Positions 1 through 7,492 of a stretch of 64,000 nt of DNA are shown in pieces. Source of the DNA: Nocardioides baekrokdamisoli (GTDB taxonomy: Bacteria > Actinomycetota > Actinomycetes > Propionibacteriales > Nocardioidaceae); contig NZ_AP019307.1 in assembly GCF_003945325.1 (NCBI RefSeq), positions 1,116,001-1,180,000 on the forward strand. The letters are read 5' to 3'. Made by a program: the position numbers and the translations under genes. Within the stretch, counting starts at the first letter, position 1. Each line of letters opens with the position of its first letter. The notes under the pieces were generated by a model, which had not been told where the DNA came from, made no database searches, and saw only the letters and a list, made by a program, of their open reading frames with translations.

Positions 1-1
1 G

Positions 2-574
2 CAGCGTCACCACGCCACGCCGGCCTGGATCGTTCCGCTCGTCGGCCTGCTCGACATCCCACTCGCGGTGCCGGCGTTGAAGTTCAGCCACGAACCGCGG
101 GCGGTCATGATGTTCGGCCTGTCAGTCGGCTTGTTCTTCGCCATCCCACTGTTCACGATCATCTTTGCGCGGCTGATGTTCGAAGAGCCTCTGCCAGCAG
201 GCGGATCACCCGTACTGATGGTCCTCCTGGCACCGTTCTCCGTCGGCTTCTCCGCGTACGTGATCACGATCGGTCGGGTCGACGATCTGGCGAAGGGCCT
301 CCTGGCGATCGCCGGGTTCCTTCTCTTGGTGCTGCTCGGCCGATTGCGGCACCTCGCGAAGTGCTGCCCGTTCCGCGTCGCGTGGTGGACCGTGAGCTTC
401 CCGCTCGCCGCGACCGCCGGCGCGGCACTGCGTTATGCGACGCTTGCGCCATCGACTCTGGCCGACACCGCGGCAGTCGCGATGTTGACCTTGGCGACCG
501 TGGTCATCGCCGGCCTGCTCGCGCGTACGCTGCACGGCATCGCCCGCGGGGAACTGCAGGCACTCGCCGGCTGA
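2..574 (+). CDS. TehA/SLAC1-family transporter, C-terminal part
   Basis: The frame is open to the window edge, so only the last 190 residues are visible and the start lies upstream. The visible part is very hydrophobic, with about five membrane segments. Phrases such as HATPAWIVPLVGLLDIP, GLFFAIPLFTIIFARL and CCPFRVAWWTVSFPLAA are typical of the tellurite-resistance/C4-dicarboxylate (TDT, SLAC1-like) channel family, which passes anions across the inner membrane. The family assignment rests on these remembered signatures; the substrate cannot be told. Confidence 0.75.
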   Translation, partial: QRHHATPAWIVPLVGLLDIPLAVPALKFSHEPRAVMMFGLSVGLFFAIPLFTIIFARLMFEEPLPAGGSPVLMVLLAPFSVGFSAYVITIGRVDDLAKGLLAIAGFLLLVLLGRLRHLAKCCPFRVAWWTVSFPLAATAGAALRYATLAPSTLADTAAVAMLTLATVVIAGLLARTLHGIARGELQALAG

Positions 575-624
575 GAGCCGGCCGTTCGTTCGATGCCGGC
601 GTTCTCTGCCGAGGAAACGGCGCT

Positions 625-1062
625 CTACATCTCGTGTTCGATGTAGTGGCGCAGTTGGTCGAGTCCAGCGACGAGATGGCGCGAAACGATGCCCTTGGAC
701 ACGAACTGACTGATGCGACCGGTCAGTCCGCCGGCCAAACGGCTTTGCAGGTGGAATTCCACCACCGCACCGTCTGCATCAGGCTCCACGCGGATGTCCA
801 TCGAGTGATGGGTACCGCGCACCGAGCTCCACTGCAGGTGTCGTTCACCGAGCCGGACGACCTCCACCCGGCCGCCGACCTGGTTGGTTCCCAGATTGAT
901 GAAGACATCCCACAGCCCGCAGCCGGCGGCGTCGACATCCAACGGATCGAATCGCCCGAAGCCCCCGATGATCGGAAGGATCGTCAACGGGTCGGTGGCC
1001 ACCTTCGCAACGACGTCGAGGTCGCGGCGTACGAGCATTCGCTCGATGATCTCGCCGGACAT
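625..1062 (-). CDS. SRPBCC-superfamily protein
   Basis: This 145-residue protein has the lay-out of a START/SRPBCC (polyketide cyclase-like) small-ligand-binding fold: an N-terminal MSGEIIERMLVRRDLDVVAKVATD segment where such proteins have a first strand and helix, a central beta-rich part (GGRVEVVRLGERHLQW, GAVVEFHLQSR) and a long C-terminal helix (VAGLDQLRHYIEHEM). Its ATG overlaps the stop of the upstream acyltransferase by one base (TGATG), so the two are probably translationally coupled. That suggests a lipid-related role, but this is inference; no catalytic residues can be named. Confidence 0.7.
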   Translation of the reverse strand: MSGEIIERMLVRRDLDVVAKVATDPLTILPIIGGFGRFDPLDVDAAGCGLWDVFINLGTNQVGGRVEVVRLGERHLQWSSVRGTHHSMDIRVEPDADGAVVEFHLQSRLAGGLTGRISQFVSKGIVSRHLVAGLDQLRHYIEHEM

Positions 1063-1898
1063 CAGCCGAGCACCGGCAGCACGGTCTTGGCCGCGAGCGC
1101 CGACAGTTCGCGCTGCATCAGGCTCGTGACGTAGGCGTACGCCTGATCCCAGTCAGGATCGTCGCCATATTTTTCGCGGAGATCGATGGGCTCGAGCACC
1201 CGCATCCGAATCTTCGCCGGGAAGGGGAAGTGCGGGAGGCCTCCGGGGAGGAAGCCCCAGGGCATCGAGAACGTGATCGGCACACTCTTGATGCGCAGCA
1301 TCTTGTCGAACCGCATCAGCTTGGCCAGCGCCTTGCCGTCATTGAGCACCCAGAGGGTTTCCTGGCCACCGGTCGCAACGACCGGCACGATCTTGACGCC
1401 ATTGGCGTGCGCCAACTTGAGGAAGCCCTTTCTCCCGTCGAAGTTGAGCTTGTTCTTGTCGCGAGTCGGCCGCAACGCCTCGACGTCACCGCCGGGGTAG
1501 ACCAGTAGTGAGCCGCCTTCGCTGAACACCTGCTCGGCCGCTTCGTGGCCAGCGGTGACGGCACCGAGCTTGCGCAGCATGTGTCCGATGCCCGGGGTGG
1601 CGGTCAGAGCGCGGTGAGCCATCCCGATCATGGGACGCCCCTCAACCGTGAAGAAGGTGTTGTAGGCAAGCATGAAGATCCATGAGTCCGCCACCGTCGC
1701 GCCGCCACTGTGGTTGCCCACGAACAGCACTGGCTCGTCAGGGACGTTCTCGAAGCCTTCGACCTCGGCGCGGTGATAGACCTGTGCGATCAGCCACAGA
1801 CGGGGCAACTGGCGGCGAATGAACTCCGGGTCGCGCCCCTCGAGGCCCTCCGGGCTGGAGGTGAGGGTCTCCACGATCTTGCTGAGCGGTGATGCCAT
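1062..1898 (-). CDS. Lysophospholipid acyltransferase family protein
   Basis: 278 residues from the chosen ATG; an upstream in-frame ATG (1949) would add 17 residues of low-complexity sequence and overlap the region upstream of the MFS gene. Residues 58-75 carry an acyltransferase block, FVGNHSGGATVADSW, with His63 and a downstream Asp71 as in the LPLAT/MGAT-like branch, and a second block follows at LLVYPGGDVEALRPTRDKNKLNFDGRKGFLKLA (binding motif with the EGxR-like position replaced). It probably acylates a lysophospholipid or glycerolipid at the membrane. It is followed by an overlapping SRPBCC gene. Confidence 0.85.
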   Translation of the reverse strand: MASPLSKIVETLTSSPEGLEGRDPEFIRRQLPRLWLIAQVYHRAEVEGFENVPDEPVLFVGNHSGGATVADSWIFMLAYNTFFTVEGRPMIGMAHRALTATPGIGHMLRKLGAVTAGHEAAEQVFSEGGSLLVYPGGDVEALRPTRDKNKLNFDGRKGFLKLAHANGVKIVPVVATGGQETLWVLNDGKALAKLMRFDKMLRIKSVPITFSMPWGFLPGGLPHFPFPAKIRMRVLEPIDLREKYGDDPDWDQAYAYVTSLMQRELSALAAKTVLPVLG

Positions 1899-2053
1899 GA
1901 CGATTCCTGCTCCTCGTGCCGTCGAACTCCCGCGTGCATCATGCCGCATGCGCCGTGGGGAAGGGTCGACCCTGCAGCGGGCGACAGCGCGACGCGGCCA
2001 GCCGGTTTACTGGGAACCATGAGGCTGGCACTGACGGATCGAGGGCTGCGGCC

Positions 2054-3427
2054 GTGAACAAGTCCGCGAGATTGACGCCGCAACAGCGGGCATGGAACTG
2101 GTACGACTGGGCCAATTCTGCCTTCTATACGACGACTTTGGCGGTGCTGTTTGCGCCGTTCATGATCACGGTAGCCAGCCACGCCGCCGGCTGCGCTGAT
2201 GCCGAGGACACCTGTCGCAATCCAGTCAGCGTCTTCGGCCTTCACCTTGCGGCGGGGTCGCTGCCGAGCTACCTGATCAGCTTCGCCACGATCAGCAGCG
2301 CGCTGGTGCTGCCGGTGGTGGGTGCATTTGTTGACCGTAGCCCGCGCAAGAAGTGGCACATGGCGGGCTACGGCTGGGCAGCTAGTGCCTGTGCGGCGTT
2401 GCTCTTCTTCATGCAGGGCAGCCAGTGGCAGTTGGCTGCCTTCGCGATCGTCGCGGCGAGCGTGCTGGGCGGCTGCTCACTGGTGGCCTATTACGCGATC
2501 CTGGTCGACATCTCCACCGAAGACGAGCGCGACGCGGTGTCGTCGCGGGGCTGGGCCTGGGGCTACCTCGGCGGCGGATTGCTGCTTCTGATCAACCTTG
2601 TCATGGTCCAGGCTCACAGCAACTTCGGACTGAGCAAGGAACTCGCAGTGCGGCTGTCCCTGCTCTCTGCCGCTGTCTGGTGGGCAGCGTTCACCATCAT
2701 CCCGCTGGTACGCCTGCGCAACTACGCCCCGACGCGTGAGGCACAGACGGGGTCCTTGATGCAGCGCAGCTTCGGCCAGTTGTTCACGACCCTGAAAGAC
2801 ATGCGCGCATTTCCGCACACGCTCACCTTCCTGATCGCATACCTCTTTTACAACGACGGAATCCAGACAGTCATCGGCAGCGCATCGACCTATGGATCCA
2901 AGCAGCTGGGCATGAGCCAGACCGTGCTGATCAGCACCATTCTGATGATCCAGTTCGTGGCGTTCGGGGGCGCCCTCGCCTTCGGTCGGCTCGCGCAGCG
3001 GTTCGGCTCCTACCGACCGATTCTCTGGGGCACTGTCGGCTGGATGGTGATCGTGGTGTTGGCCGTGTTCGTTCCTCGCGGCAGTGTCGCGCTCTTCATC
3101 GCACTGGGGGTGTTGATCGCGATCGTGATGGGTGGAACCCAGGCGCTGTCCCGGTCCTTCTTCTCGCTGTTGATCCCGCGGGGGCGCGAGGGCGAGTACT
3201 TCGCCCTCTACAACGCGTGCGAGCGCGGCACATCGTGGTTCGGCACGCTGCTGTTCGGCGTGGTGTTTCAGGTCACCGGGTCGTATCGCCCGGCGATCGT
3301 CGCGCTGATTGTCTTCTTCATTCTCGGCGCGATCTTCTTGCTCCGGGTGGACCCGCGACGCGGCATCGAGGAGGCCGGCAACCGCGTGCCCGGGCAAGCG
3401 TTCGAGGCCTTGCGACCGGCGTCATAG
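2054..3427 (+). CDS. MFS transporter, UMF1 type
   Basis: 457 residues from the GTG at 2054, which is preceded by a GAGG-like ribosome binding site; the frame is open upstream to 1916, but those residues are not hydrophobic and look non-coding. The N-terminus LTPQQRAWNWYDWANSAFYTTTLAVLFAPFM is the hallmark of the UMF1 (Vacuole effluxer Atg22-like) branch of the major facilitator superfamily. About twelve membrane helices follow, with the loop DRSPRKKWHMAGYG after helix 2. The transported substrate is unknown. It is the last gene before the accessory region. Confidence 0.88.
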   Translation: MNKSARLTPQQRAWNWYDWANSAFYTTTLAVLFAPFMITVASHAAGCADAEDTCRNPVSVFGLHLAAGSLPSYLISFATISSALVLPVVGAFVDRSPRKKWHMAGYGWAASACAALLFFMQGSQWQLAAFAIVAASVLGGCSLVAYYAILVDISTEDERDAVSSRGWAWGYLGGGLLLLINLVMVQAHSNFGLSKELAVRLSLLSAAVWWAAFTIIPLVRLRNYAPTREAQTGSLMQRSFGQLFTTLKDMRAFPHTLTFLIAYLFYNDGIQTVIGSASTYGSKQLGMSQTVLISTILMIQFVAFGGALAFGRLAQRFGSYRPILWGTVGWMVIVVLAVFVPRGSVALFIALGVLIAIVMGGTQALSRSFFSLLIPRGREGEYFALYNACERGTSWFGTLLFGVVFQVTGSYRPAIVALIVFFILGAIFLLRVDPRRGIEEAGNRVPGQAFEALRPAS

Positions 3428-3456
3428 GCGACCGGGATCGCTGCCGCCGAGTTCCG

Positions 3457-3720
3457 TCACGAATAGGCGTCACGTCGATGCCGCACAGTGATGACGCGTA
3501 CGAGGACACGTTCGTCATGAATCTCGTAGATGACCCGGAACTCCCCGCGCCGAGCGGAGTAGCGGCCTTCCAGTTCGTCGCGCAACGGCTTGCCGACGCG
3601 GTACGGACTTTCGGCCAGCGGCCCGAAGATGAACTGTGCACATGCTGCGGCAACGGCCTCTGGCAGGTCGACGCTCAACGAGCGCCGCGCTCGCGGCGAC
3701 AGGGAGATCGCGTACGTCAC
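3457..3720 (-). CDS. RelE/ParE-family toxin
   Basis: 87 residues starting at GTG 3720 (VTYAISLSPRARRSL). Its start overlaps the antitoxin stop by four bases (GTGA), the usual toxin-antitoxin arrangement. The fold signature is clear: the SPRARRSL motif on helix 1, PLRDELEGRYSARRGEFRVIYEIHDERVLVRVITVRHRRDAYS at the C-terminus, with the RxG-x-YRVIYEI and HRRDAY segments of the mRNA-interferase RelE group. It probably cuts ribosome-bound mRNA when freed from its antitoxin. Confidence 0.9.
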   Translation of the reverse strand: MTYAISLSPRARRSLSVDLPEAVAAACAQFIFGPLAESPYRVGKPLRDELEGRYSARRGEFRVIYEIHDERVLVRVITVRHRRDAYS

Positions 3721-3998
3721 CCGCGCAGTCGCCCTGCAGCTCGCAACTCGGCCTGGACCACATCCCCGGGGATCCACTGGTCGTCCGCCAGCGCCTCCGA
3801 CTCGCGGATGGCAGCCATCGCCTCGGCGTCGCCAAGGATGTCGAGAGTCTCCATGAGTGAGTCATAGTCATCTGCGCTCAGGATGACCGCTGCGCGCCTA
3901 CCGTTCCTCGTGACCTCGACGCGTTCATGGGTGCGCATGGCTTCGTCAACAAGTTGCGAAAGTTGCGCACGTGCAGTGGCGAGAGGGACGGTATTCAT
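3717..3998 (-). CDS. Phd/YefM-family antitoxin
   Basis: 93 residues from the ATG at 3998; in-frame ATGs at 4004 and 4010 would add two or four residues. The sequence MNTVPLATARAQLSQLVDEA is the Phd/YefM DNA-binding N-terminus, and RRAAVILSADDYDSLMETLDIL is the conserved end of that domain; the charged C-terminal tail (DDQWIPGDVVQAEL) would wrap the toxin. The start lies inside a perfect 12-bp palindrome, consistent with autorepression. Confidence 0.9.
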   Translation of the reverse strand: MNTVPLATARAQLSQLVDEAMRTHERVEVTRNGRRAAVILSADDYDSLMETLDILGDAEAMAAIRESEALADDQWIPGDVVQAELRAAGRLRG

Positions 3999-4011
3999 GT
4001 ACATGATCATA
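3995..4011 (-). promoter_or_regulatory. Operator palindrome and -10 of the toxin-antitoxin operon
   Basis: TCATGTACATGA (3995-4006) is a perfect 12-bp palindrome covering the antitoxin start codon. On the minus strand TATGAT (4011-4006) is a good -10 hexamer that would place transcription start about at the ATG, giving a leaderless mRNA. No good -35 is visible. Function is inferred from position. Confidence 0.5.
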
Positions 4012-4046
4012 GCGAGAATTGGTTCGCCATTCGGGCGCCGCGTTCC

Positions 4047-4544
4047 CTACCCGATGAGGTAGGCCATCCCCCGACCTTCCGATGCCAAACAACTGACGAA
4101 CTCGCCAGCCCGCCTGAGGTACTGCTCCACGTAGAGCTTGTCCGGGTCGCCCACTGTCTGCAGCCCACCCGATTCGATCTCGCTCACCATTGCCGCGACG
4201 TCGGGCGCGATCTCGGCAACCTCAGCCGGCGTCAACGCGTGAACATACGGATCCCAACCCATGCCGGTGAATGTCACGGCGCCTTCGAACATTCGATACG
4301 CGGGCCGCGGACCCTTCTCGGCCGTCGGGCCTGACAGCCGCTGGAGATAACTCCATGCCTTGTCGAGGTATGCCATGTCTCGCTCCGGAGTTGTCTGCTC
4401 CATGGTCGCGATCCCGACGTACGCGTGCGGCTCCATGCCCCACGCATCGGCGAACGGATCACTCGAGATGTAGTTGCGCGGATTCGCGAGCACCTCATCG
4501 GTCTGGTCGCGGTCGAAGGCATATGCGTAGTAGCGGATCCCCAT
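4047..4544 (-). CDS. DUF1877 (YfbM-like) family protein
   Basis: 165 residues from ATG 4544. The start MGIRYYAYAFD, the central LDKAWSYLQRLSG (compare LDKRWDFLHFGLTG in E. coli YfbM as I recall it), FEGAVTFTGMGWDPYVHALTPAEVAEIA, and the final GMAYLIG fit DUF1877. This family has no established function; members are common in accessory DNA beside toxin-antitoxin and contact-dependent systems. Here it sits between two toxin-antitoxin pairs. Confidence 0.7.
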   Translation of the reverse strand: MGIRYYAYAFDRDQTDEVLANPRNYISSDPFADAWGMEPHAYVGIATMEQTTPERDMAYLDKAWSYLQRLSGPTAEKGPRPAYRMFEGAVTFTGMGWDPYVHALTPAEVAEIAPDVAAMVSEIESGGLQTVGDPDKLYVEQYLRRAGEFVSCLASEGRGMAYLIG

Positions 4545-4647
4545 ACGGCAACGATCAGGCTGGCGATGTCCGAGCGAAAGTAGAGTGAGCGGCCCTGTGG
4601 AGGAGCGCTGCTTCATCGAACGCTGTGGAGAAAACCAGGTTGATCGA

Positions 4648-4665
4648 GCTACACATTGAAGCGGA
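4648..4665. repeat. Outer copy of ychF-tail repeat (candidate old att site)
   Basis: The 18 bases GCTACACATTGAAGCGGA match 17 of 18 bases of 5301-5318. On the minus strand they read CGC TTC AAT GTG TAG, i.e. RFNV-stop, the natural end of YchF. The copy lies 653 bp outside the inner one and the HigBA pair fits between them, so this may be an attachment site left by an earlier insertion at the same target. Confidence 0.55.
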
Positions 4666-4695
4666 CGACGAGCGGATCGGGCTATGCACAAGCAG

Positions 4696-4989
4696 TCAGG
4701 CCGACTGAAGCGTTTCGACCTTCGGAATGCCTGCCTTGCGTTCGGCAGCGAGGTCGTGGGCGCTCTGCATGGCGAGCCACACCCGCGCACTGCTCAGCCC
4801 TGCAGCCTCCAGACGGAGGGCGAGGTTGGGCGAGATCGCCGAGTGCTCATGAAGTACGCGGCTCAGCGTCACGCGCGACACTCCCAGGTGCTCCGCCACA
4901 GCCGAGACGCTGAGCCCAAGTTCGGGCAATACGTCCTCACGGAGGATCGCGCCCGGATGAGTCGGGATCCGTACAACCATGTCTGCCAC
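4696..4989 (-). CDS. higA: HigA-family antitoxin (XRE helix-turn-helix)
   Basis: 97 residues. IPTHPGAILREDVLPELGLSVSAVAEHLGVSRVTLSRVLHEHSAISPNLALRLEAAGL is the standard HigA/VapI helix-turn-helix domain (residues 8-66), ending with the RVWLAMQSAHDLAAE segment. It would bind and neutralise HigB and repress the operon. It lies three bases downstream of the toxin gene, in the toxin-first order typical of higBA. Confidence 0.93.
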   Translation of the reverse strand: MADMVVRIPTHPGAILREDVLPELGLSVSAVAEHLGVSRVTLSRVLHEHSAISPNLALRLEAAGLSSARVWLAMQSAHDLAAERKAGIPKVETLQSA

Positions 4990-4992
4990 CTC

Positions 4993-5271
4993 CTAGTGAT
5001 AGTCCTGATAGTCGACGAGTTCGACGTCCTCGCCGATGAATCTGAACGTGACCCGCCAGTTGCCGTTCACCCACATCGACCAGTGCCCGGCCAGATCTCC
5101 GTGAAGTTCGTGCGCCCGGTAGCCCGGAAGCATGACGTCGGCCGGCTCGGACGCAACGTCGATGAGGTCGAGCATGCGCAACAGTTTCGGTGCATGGCTG
5201 GGCTGCACTCCCCGCTTGGACCCGGTGCGAAACAACGCCTCAAGTCCCTCGTGACGGAAGGTGACGATCAC
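4993..5271 (-). CDS. higB: HigB-family mRNA interferase toxin
   Basis: 92 residues. MIVTFRHEGLEALFRTGSKRGVQPSHAPKLLRMLDLID, the LPGYRAHELHGDLAGHWSMWVNGNWRVTFRFIGEDVELVDYQDYH end and overall length match HigB/RelE-like ribosome-dependent ribonucleases. It forms an operon with higA, and its start faces the serine integrase gene across a 76-bp region. Confidence 0.93.
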   Translation of the reverse strand: MIVTFRHEGLEALFRTGSKRGVQPSHAPKLLRMLDLIDVASEPADVMLPGYRAHELHGDLAGHWSMWVNGNWRVTFRFIGEDVELVDYQDYH

Positions 5272-5281
5272 ACGATCGACT

Positions 5282-5298
5282 GTATCACGTAACGATAC
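5282..5298. promoter_or_regulatory. Inverted repeat upstream of higBA, candidate HigA operator
   Basis: GTATC (5282-5286) and GATAC (5294-5298) are perfect 5-bp inverted arms separated by seven bases, 11 bp upstream of the higB start. HigA proteins repress from such sites; the assignment is positional. Confidence 0.4.
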
Positions 5299-5300
5299 GC

Positions 5301-5318
5301 GCTACACGTTGAAGCGGA
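5301..5318. repeat. Inner copy of ychF-tail repeat
   Basis: GCTACACGTTGAAGCGGA, matching 4648-4665 at 17 of 18 positions. It contains the displaced stop codon and last codons of the native ychF and abuts the attL core. Confidence 0.6.
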
Positions 5319-5350
5319 ACTCCACCACATTCCGTTATGCTTAGTGAGTG
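5302..5350. other. attL of the integrative element
   Basis: Bases 5302-5328 on the minus strand read VVEFRFNV-stop, the usual C-terminus of YchF, although the ychF gene lies 12 kb away. The 14-bp core CGGAACTCCACCAC (5315-5328) recurs at 17502-17515 inside the true end of ychF. To the right of the core the sequence is element DNA and ends in GTGAGTG (5344-5350), which overlaps the integrase start codon. This is therefore the chromosomal left junction next to the recombinase gene. Confidence 0.85.
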
Positions 5351-6754
5351 AAGGCTTCCGACAAGGCTCTGACCAGCGCAGATGCACTCATCCGCACAGC
5401 AAGAGCGAAGTCGTCGGCCACGGTCCCAGGGGCACGCCGAGCGGCGCTCTACCTGCGGCAGTCCCCTACCCGCAACGGCGAAGACGGCATCGAGCGCCAG
5501 CGCGAACGAACAACCGCTCTCGCGTCCTCTCGCGGTTGGCGCGTTGTCAGTGAATACGTCGACCTCGACGTGTCGGCATCGAAGACCCGTGGCAAGGGCA
5601 CGGACTGGGCACGAATGCTGACCGATCGATCCGCCGGTCTGATCGATGTCGTCATCGCCGTAGATCTCGACCGACTCCTCCGCTCGACTCGCGACCTCAA
5701 CGCGCTGATCGACGCCGGGCTGATGGCGGTGACGGTCGACGGCGAGATTGACCTCACGACCGCTGACGGTGAGTTCAGAGCGACGATGCTCGCAGGCATC
5801 GCGCGGTTTGAAGTGCGCCGGAAAGGCGAGCGCCAATCGCGCGCCAACCAGCAGCGAGCCGAACGGGGCGGCGTTCCCAAGGGCACCCGCTGCACGGGCT
5901 ACAACACAGACGGCACCGTGCGTGAGGACGAGGCAGAGACGGTGCGGGCACTGTTCAACGAGTTCGCCCAGGGAGACACCCTGCGCACTCTCTCGCGCCG
6001 CTACGAGCTGACCCCGTCCTCCGTGCGCACGATCCTCACCAACCCGCGCTACGCAGGACGACGGACCTATAAGGGCAAGGTAGTTGGGGATGGCTCGTGG
6101 ACGGCGCTGGTAGATCCGGTTGCTTTCGACCTCGTCAACGCCAGACTGGCCGACCCACGCAGAAAGACCAACGCGACAGGCACGACTGCTCGGAAGTACC
6201 TGGGCAGCGGGCTGTTCAGATGCGCGTGCGGTGATACTCGGCGGATCGTGTCCGGCGGGTCCGGTGGCACTCGCTACACCTGCCGAGGCTGTTACATGAC
6301 ACGCAACCGTGAAGCCGTCGATCAGTATGTGTTGGCTGTCCTGGCAGCACGGCTGCGTCAGCCTGACGCACTCGCTGCGCTTCGCCCAGGAATCGAGGGC
6401 CGCGACGATGCAGTCGACCTACTGGCCGAGCACACCGCACTTCGGGAGCGGCTGACCGGACTCGCGGCGCTCGTTGCCGATGGGACATTGACCCCCGACG
6501 ACGTGCGAGAGGCCGTCGAGCCGCTACGCGCGCGTCTGGCTGACGTTGAGACTGCATTGGCGGAACACGCACGAACGCCCGTGCTCGACGGCCTGGAGGG
6601 CGTACTGGACAAGCTCGACGAGGCGTGGCCGACGATGACGACCGACAGGCAACGAGCACTGGTAAGCCTGTTCATGACGGTCACCCTTCATCGCGCACAG
6701 CAAGGGCGAAAGGGTTTCGACCCGGAGACCGTGACGATCGATTGGACCCGATAG
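5348..6754 (+). CDS. Large serine recombinase (integrase) of the element
   Basis: 468 residues from GTG 5348. Residues 32-170 form the resolvase catalytic domain with the nucleophile Ser39 in YLRQS, then SIERQRE-like GIERQRERTTALA, YVDLDVSASKTRGKG, and DVVIAVDLDRLLRSTRDL. A recombinase domain follows (TRCTGYNTDGTVREDEAETVRALFNEF), and a zinc ribbon with Cys pairs in FRCACG and YTCRGC, then a coiled-coil segment. It would integrate and excise the element by recombining attP with attB in ychF. The start codon lies in the outer arm of the att site, so integration and expression may be linked. No ribosome binding site is obvious. Confidence 0.95.
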   Translation: MKASDKALTSADALIRTARAKSSATVPGARRAALYLRQSPTRNGEDGIERQRERTTALASSRGWRVVSEYVDLDVSASKTRGKGTDWARMLTDRSAGLIDVVIAVDLDRLLRSTRDLNALIDAGLMAVTVDGEIDLTTADGEFRATMLAGIARFEVRRKGERQSRANQQRAERGGVPKGTRCTGYNTDGTVREDEAETVRALFNEFAQGDTLRTLSRRYELTPSSVRTILTNPRYAGRRTYKGKVVGDGSWTALVDPVAFDLVNARLADPRRKTNATGTTARKYLGSGLFRCACGDTRRIVSGGSGGTRYTCRGCYMTRNREAVDQYVLAVLAARLRQPDALAALRPGIEGRDDAVDLLAEHTALRERLTGLAALVADGTLTPDDVREAVEPLRARLADVETALAEHARTPVLDGLEGVLDKLDEAWPTMTTDRQRALVSLFMTVTLHRAQQGRKGFDPETVTIDWTR

Positions 6755-7249
6755 CAATCACCCAAGTTTGGTGCGGAATCCGTCCGAGCACAGGGATCTC
6801 ACAGTCCAGGCCACAGCACCGCACATACCTGCACATCCCTGCTGAGCGGGACGAGAACAGAGCGCACACCCCAGCACACCTCAACGTCAGATCCGGTGTG
6901 CGGATGCGCGCGTACCTAGAAGTACGCGCAGCACAGCGAGAGGGCACATCAGGCGGAACCTCGTTCAATCCATACGCCAGGCGGCGGAGAGTTGAGAGGG
7001 GACGAATCGACGACTAAATGCCCTAATGGGGCTGATATCGTTGCCTCAGCAACAAACTGTCCGGGTAGCTCTCGTGCGCTAGTCCCGGGTCACAGTTCCT
7101 GTGGGCACCCGGAGCACCCGGCGCGGCGCAGAGACACGAGTAGCGACCTTGGCCACCCGGCCCTGGCAGGTGCGAAAAATCAGAAGCAATGGACATGGTG
7201 CCTAAAATCCTGGCGACCGGAGCTTCGCATCCCCGCCAGGGACAGCACC
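6755..7249. other. Gene-free regulatory stretch between integrase and replication genes
   Basis: No convincing gene is seen in these 495 bases. Open frames here lack protein-like composition. A perfect 8-bp hairpin GCGCGTAC...GTACGCGC (6908-6929, 6-base loop) could end the integrase transcript, GTTGC-ctca-GCAAC (about 7040-7053) is another small hairpin, and a tandem GCACCCGGA GCACCCGG lies near 7104-7120. It is a plausible site for an origin of replication for the adjacent prim-pol protein or for promoters, but this is not shown by the sequence. Confidence 0.4.
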
Positions 7250-7492
7250 GTGACCATCAAGACCAGCGCCTCCCGGCGCTCCAACGCCGACCCACACGGG
7301 CGGTATCGCGCAGCGGGCCGCGTGGCGCGCGCATCATCGCTCGGAACAGACGCGACTGAGGCTCGCCGCGATCTCGCTGCCGCCCAGATCGCCTGCGCGA
7401 TCGACAAGGCTCTAGCGGACGCTCCCCCGTTGACGAAGGCCCAGCGCGCCCACCTCGCCGGTCTGCTCGTGGACGCGGGCGGTGACGCGTGA
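7250..7492 (+). CDS. Small element-borne protein upstream of the replication gene
   Basis: 80 residues from GTG 7250 (VTIKTSASRRSNADP), chosen because only the C-terminal part of the open frame looks like protein. The end, ARRDLAAAQIACAIDKALADAPPLTKAQRAHLAGLLVDAGGDA, is of a type commonly found just before prim-pol genes in actinobacterial integrative elements. Its stop overlaps the next start by four bases (GTGA). The function is unknown; it is possibly a replication accessory protein. Confidence 0.65.
   Translation: MTIKTSASRRSNADPHGRYRAAGRVARASSLGTDATEARRDLAAAQIACAIDKALADAPPLTKAQRAHLAGLLVDAGGDA

Noticed and set aside
6992..7249. N-terminal part of the small frame before prim-pol
   Set aside because: No protein-like composition; the GTG at 7250 and the downstream coding-like part explain the gene better.
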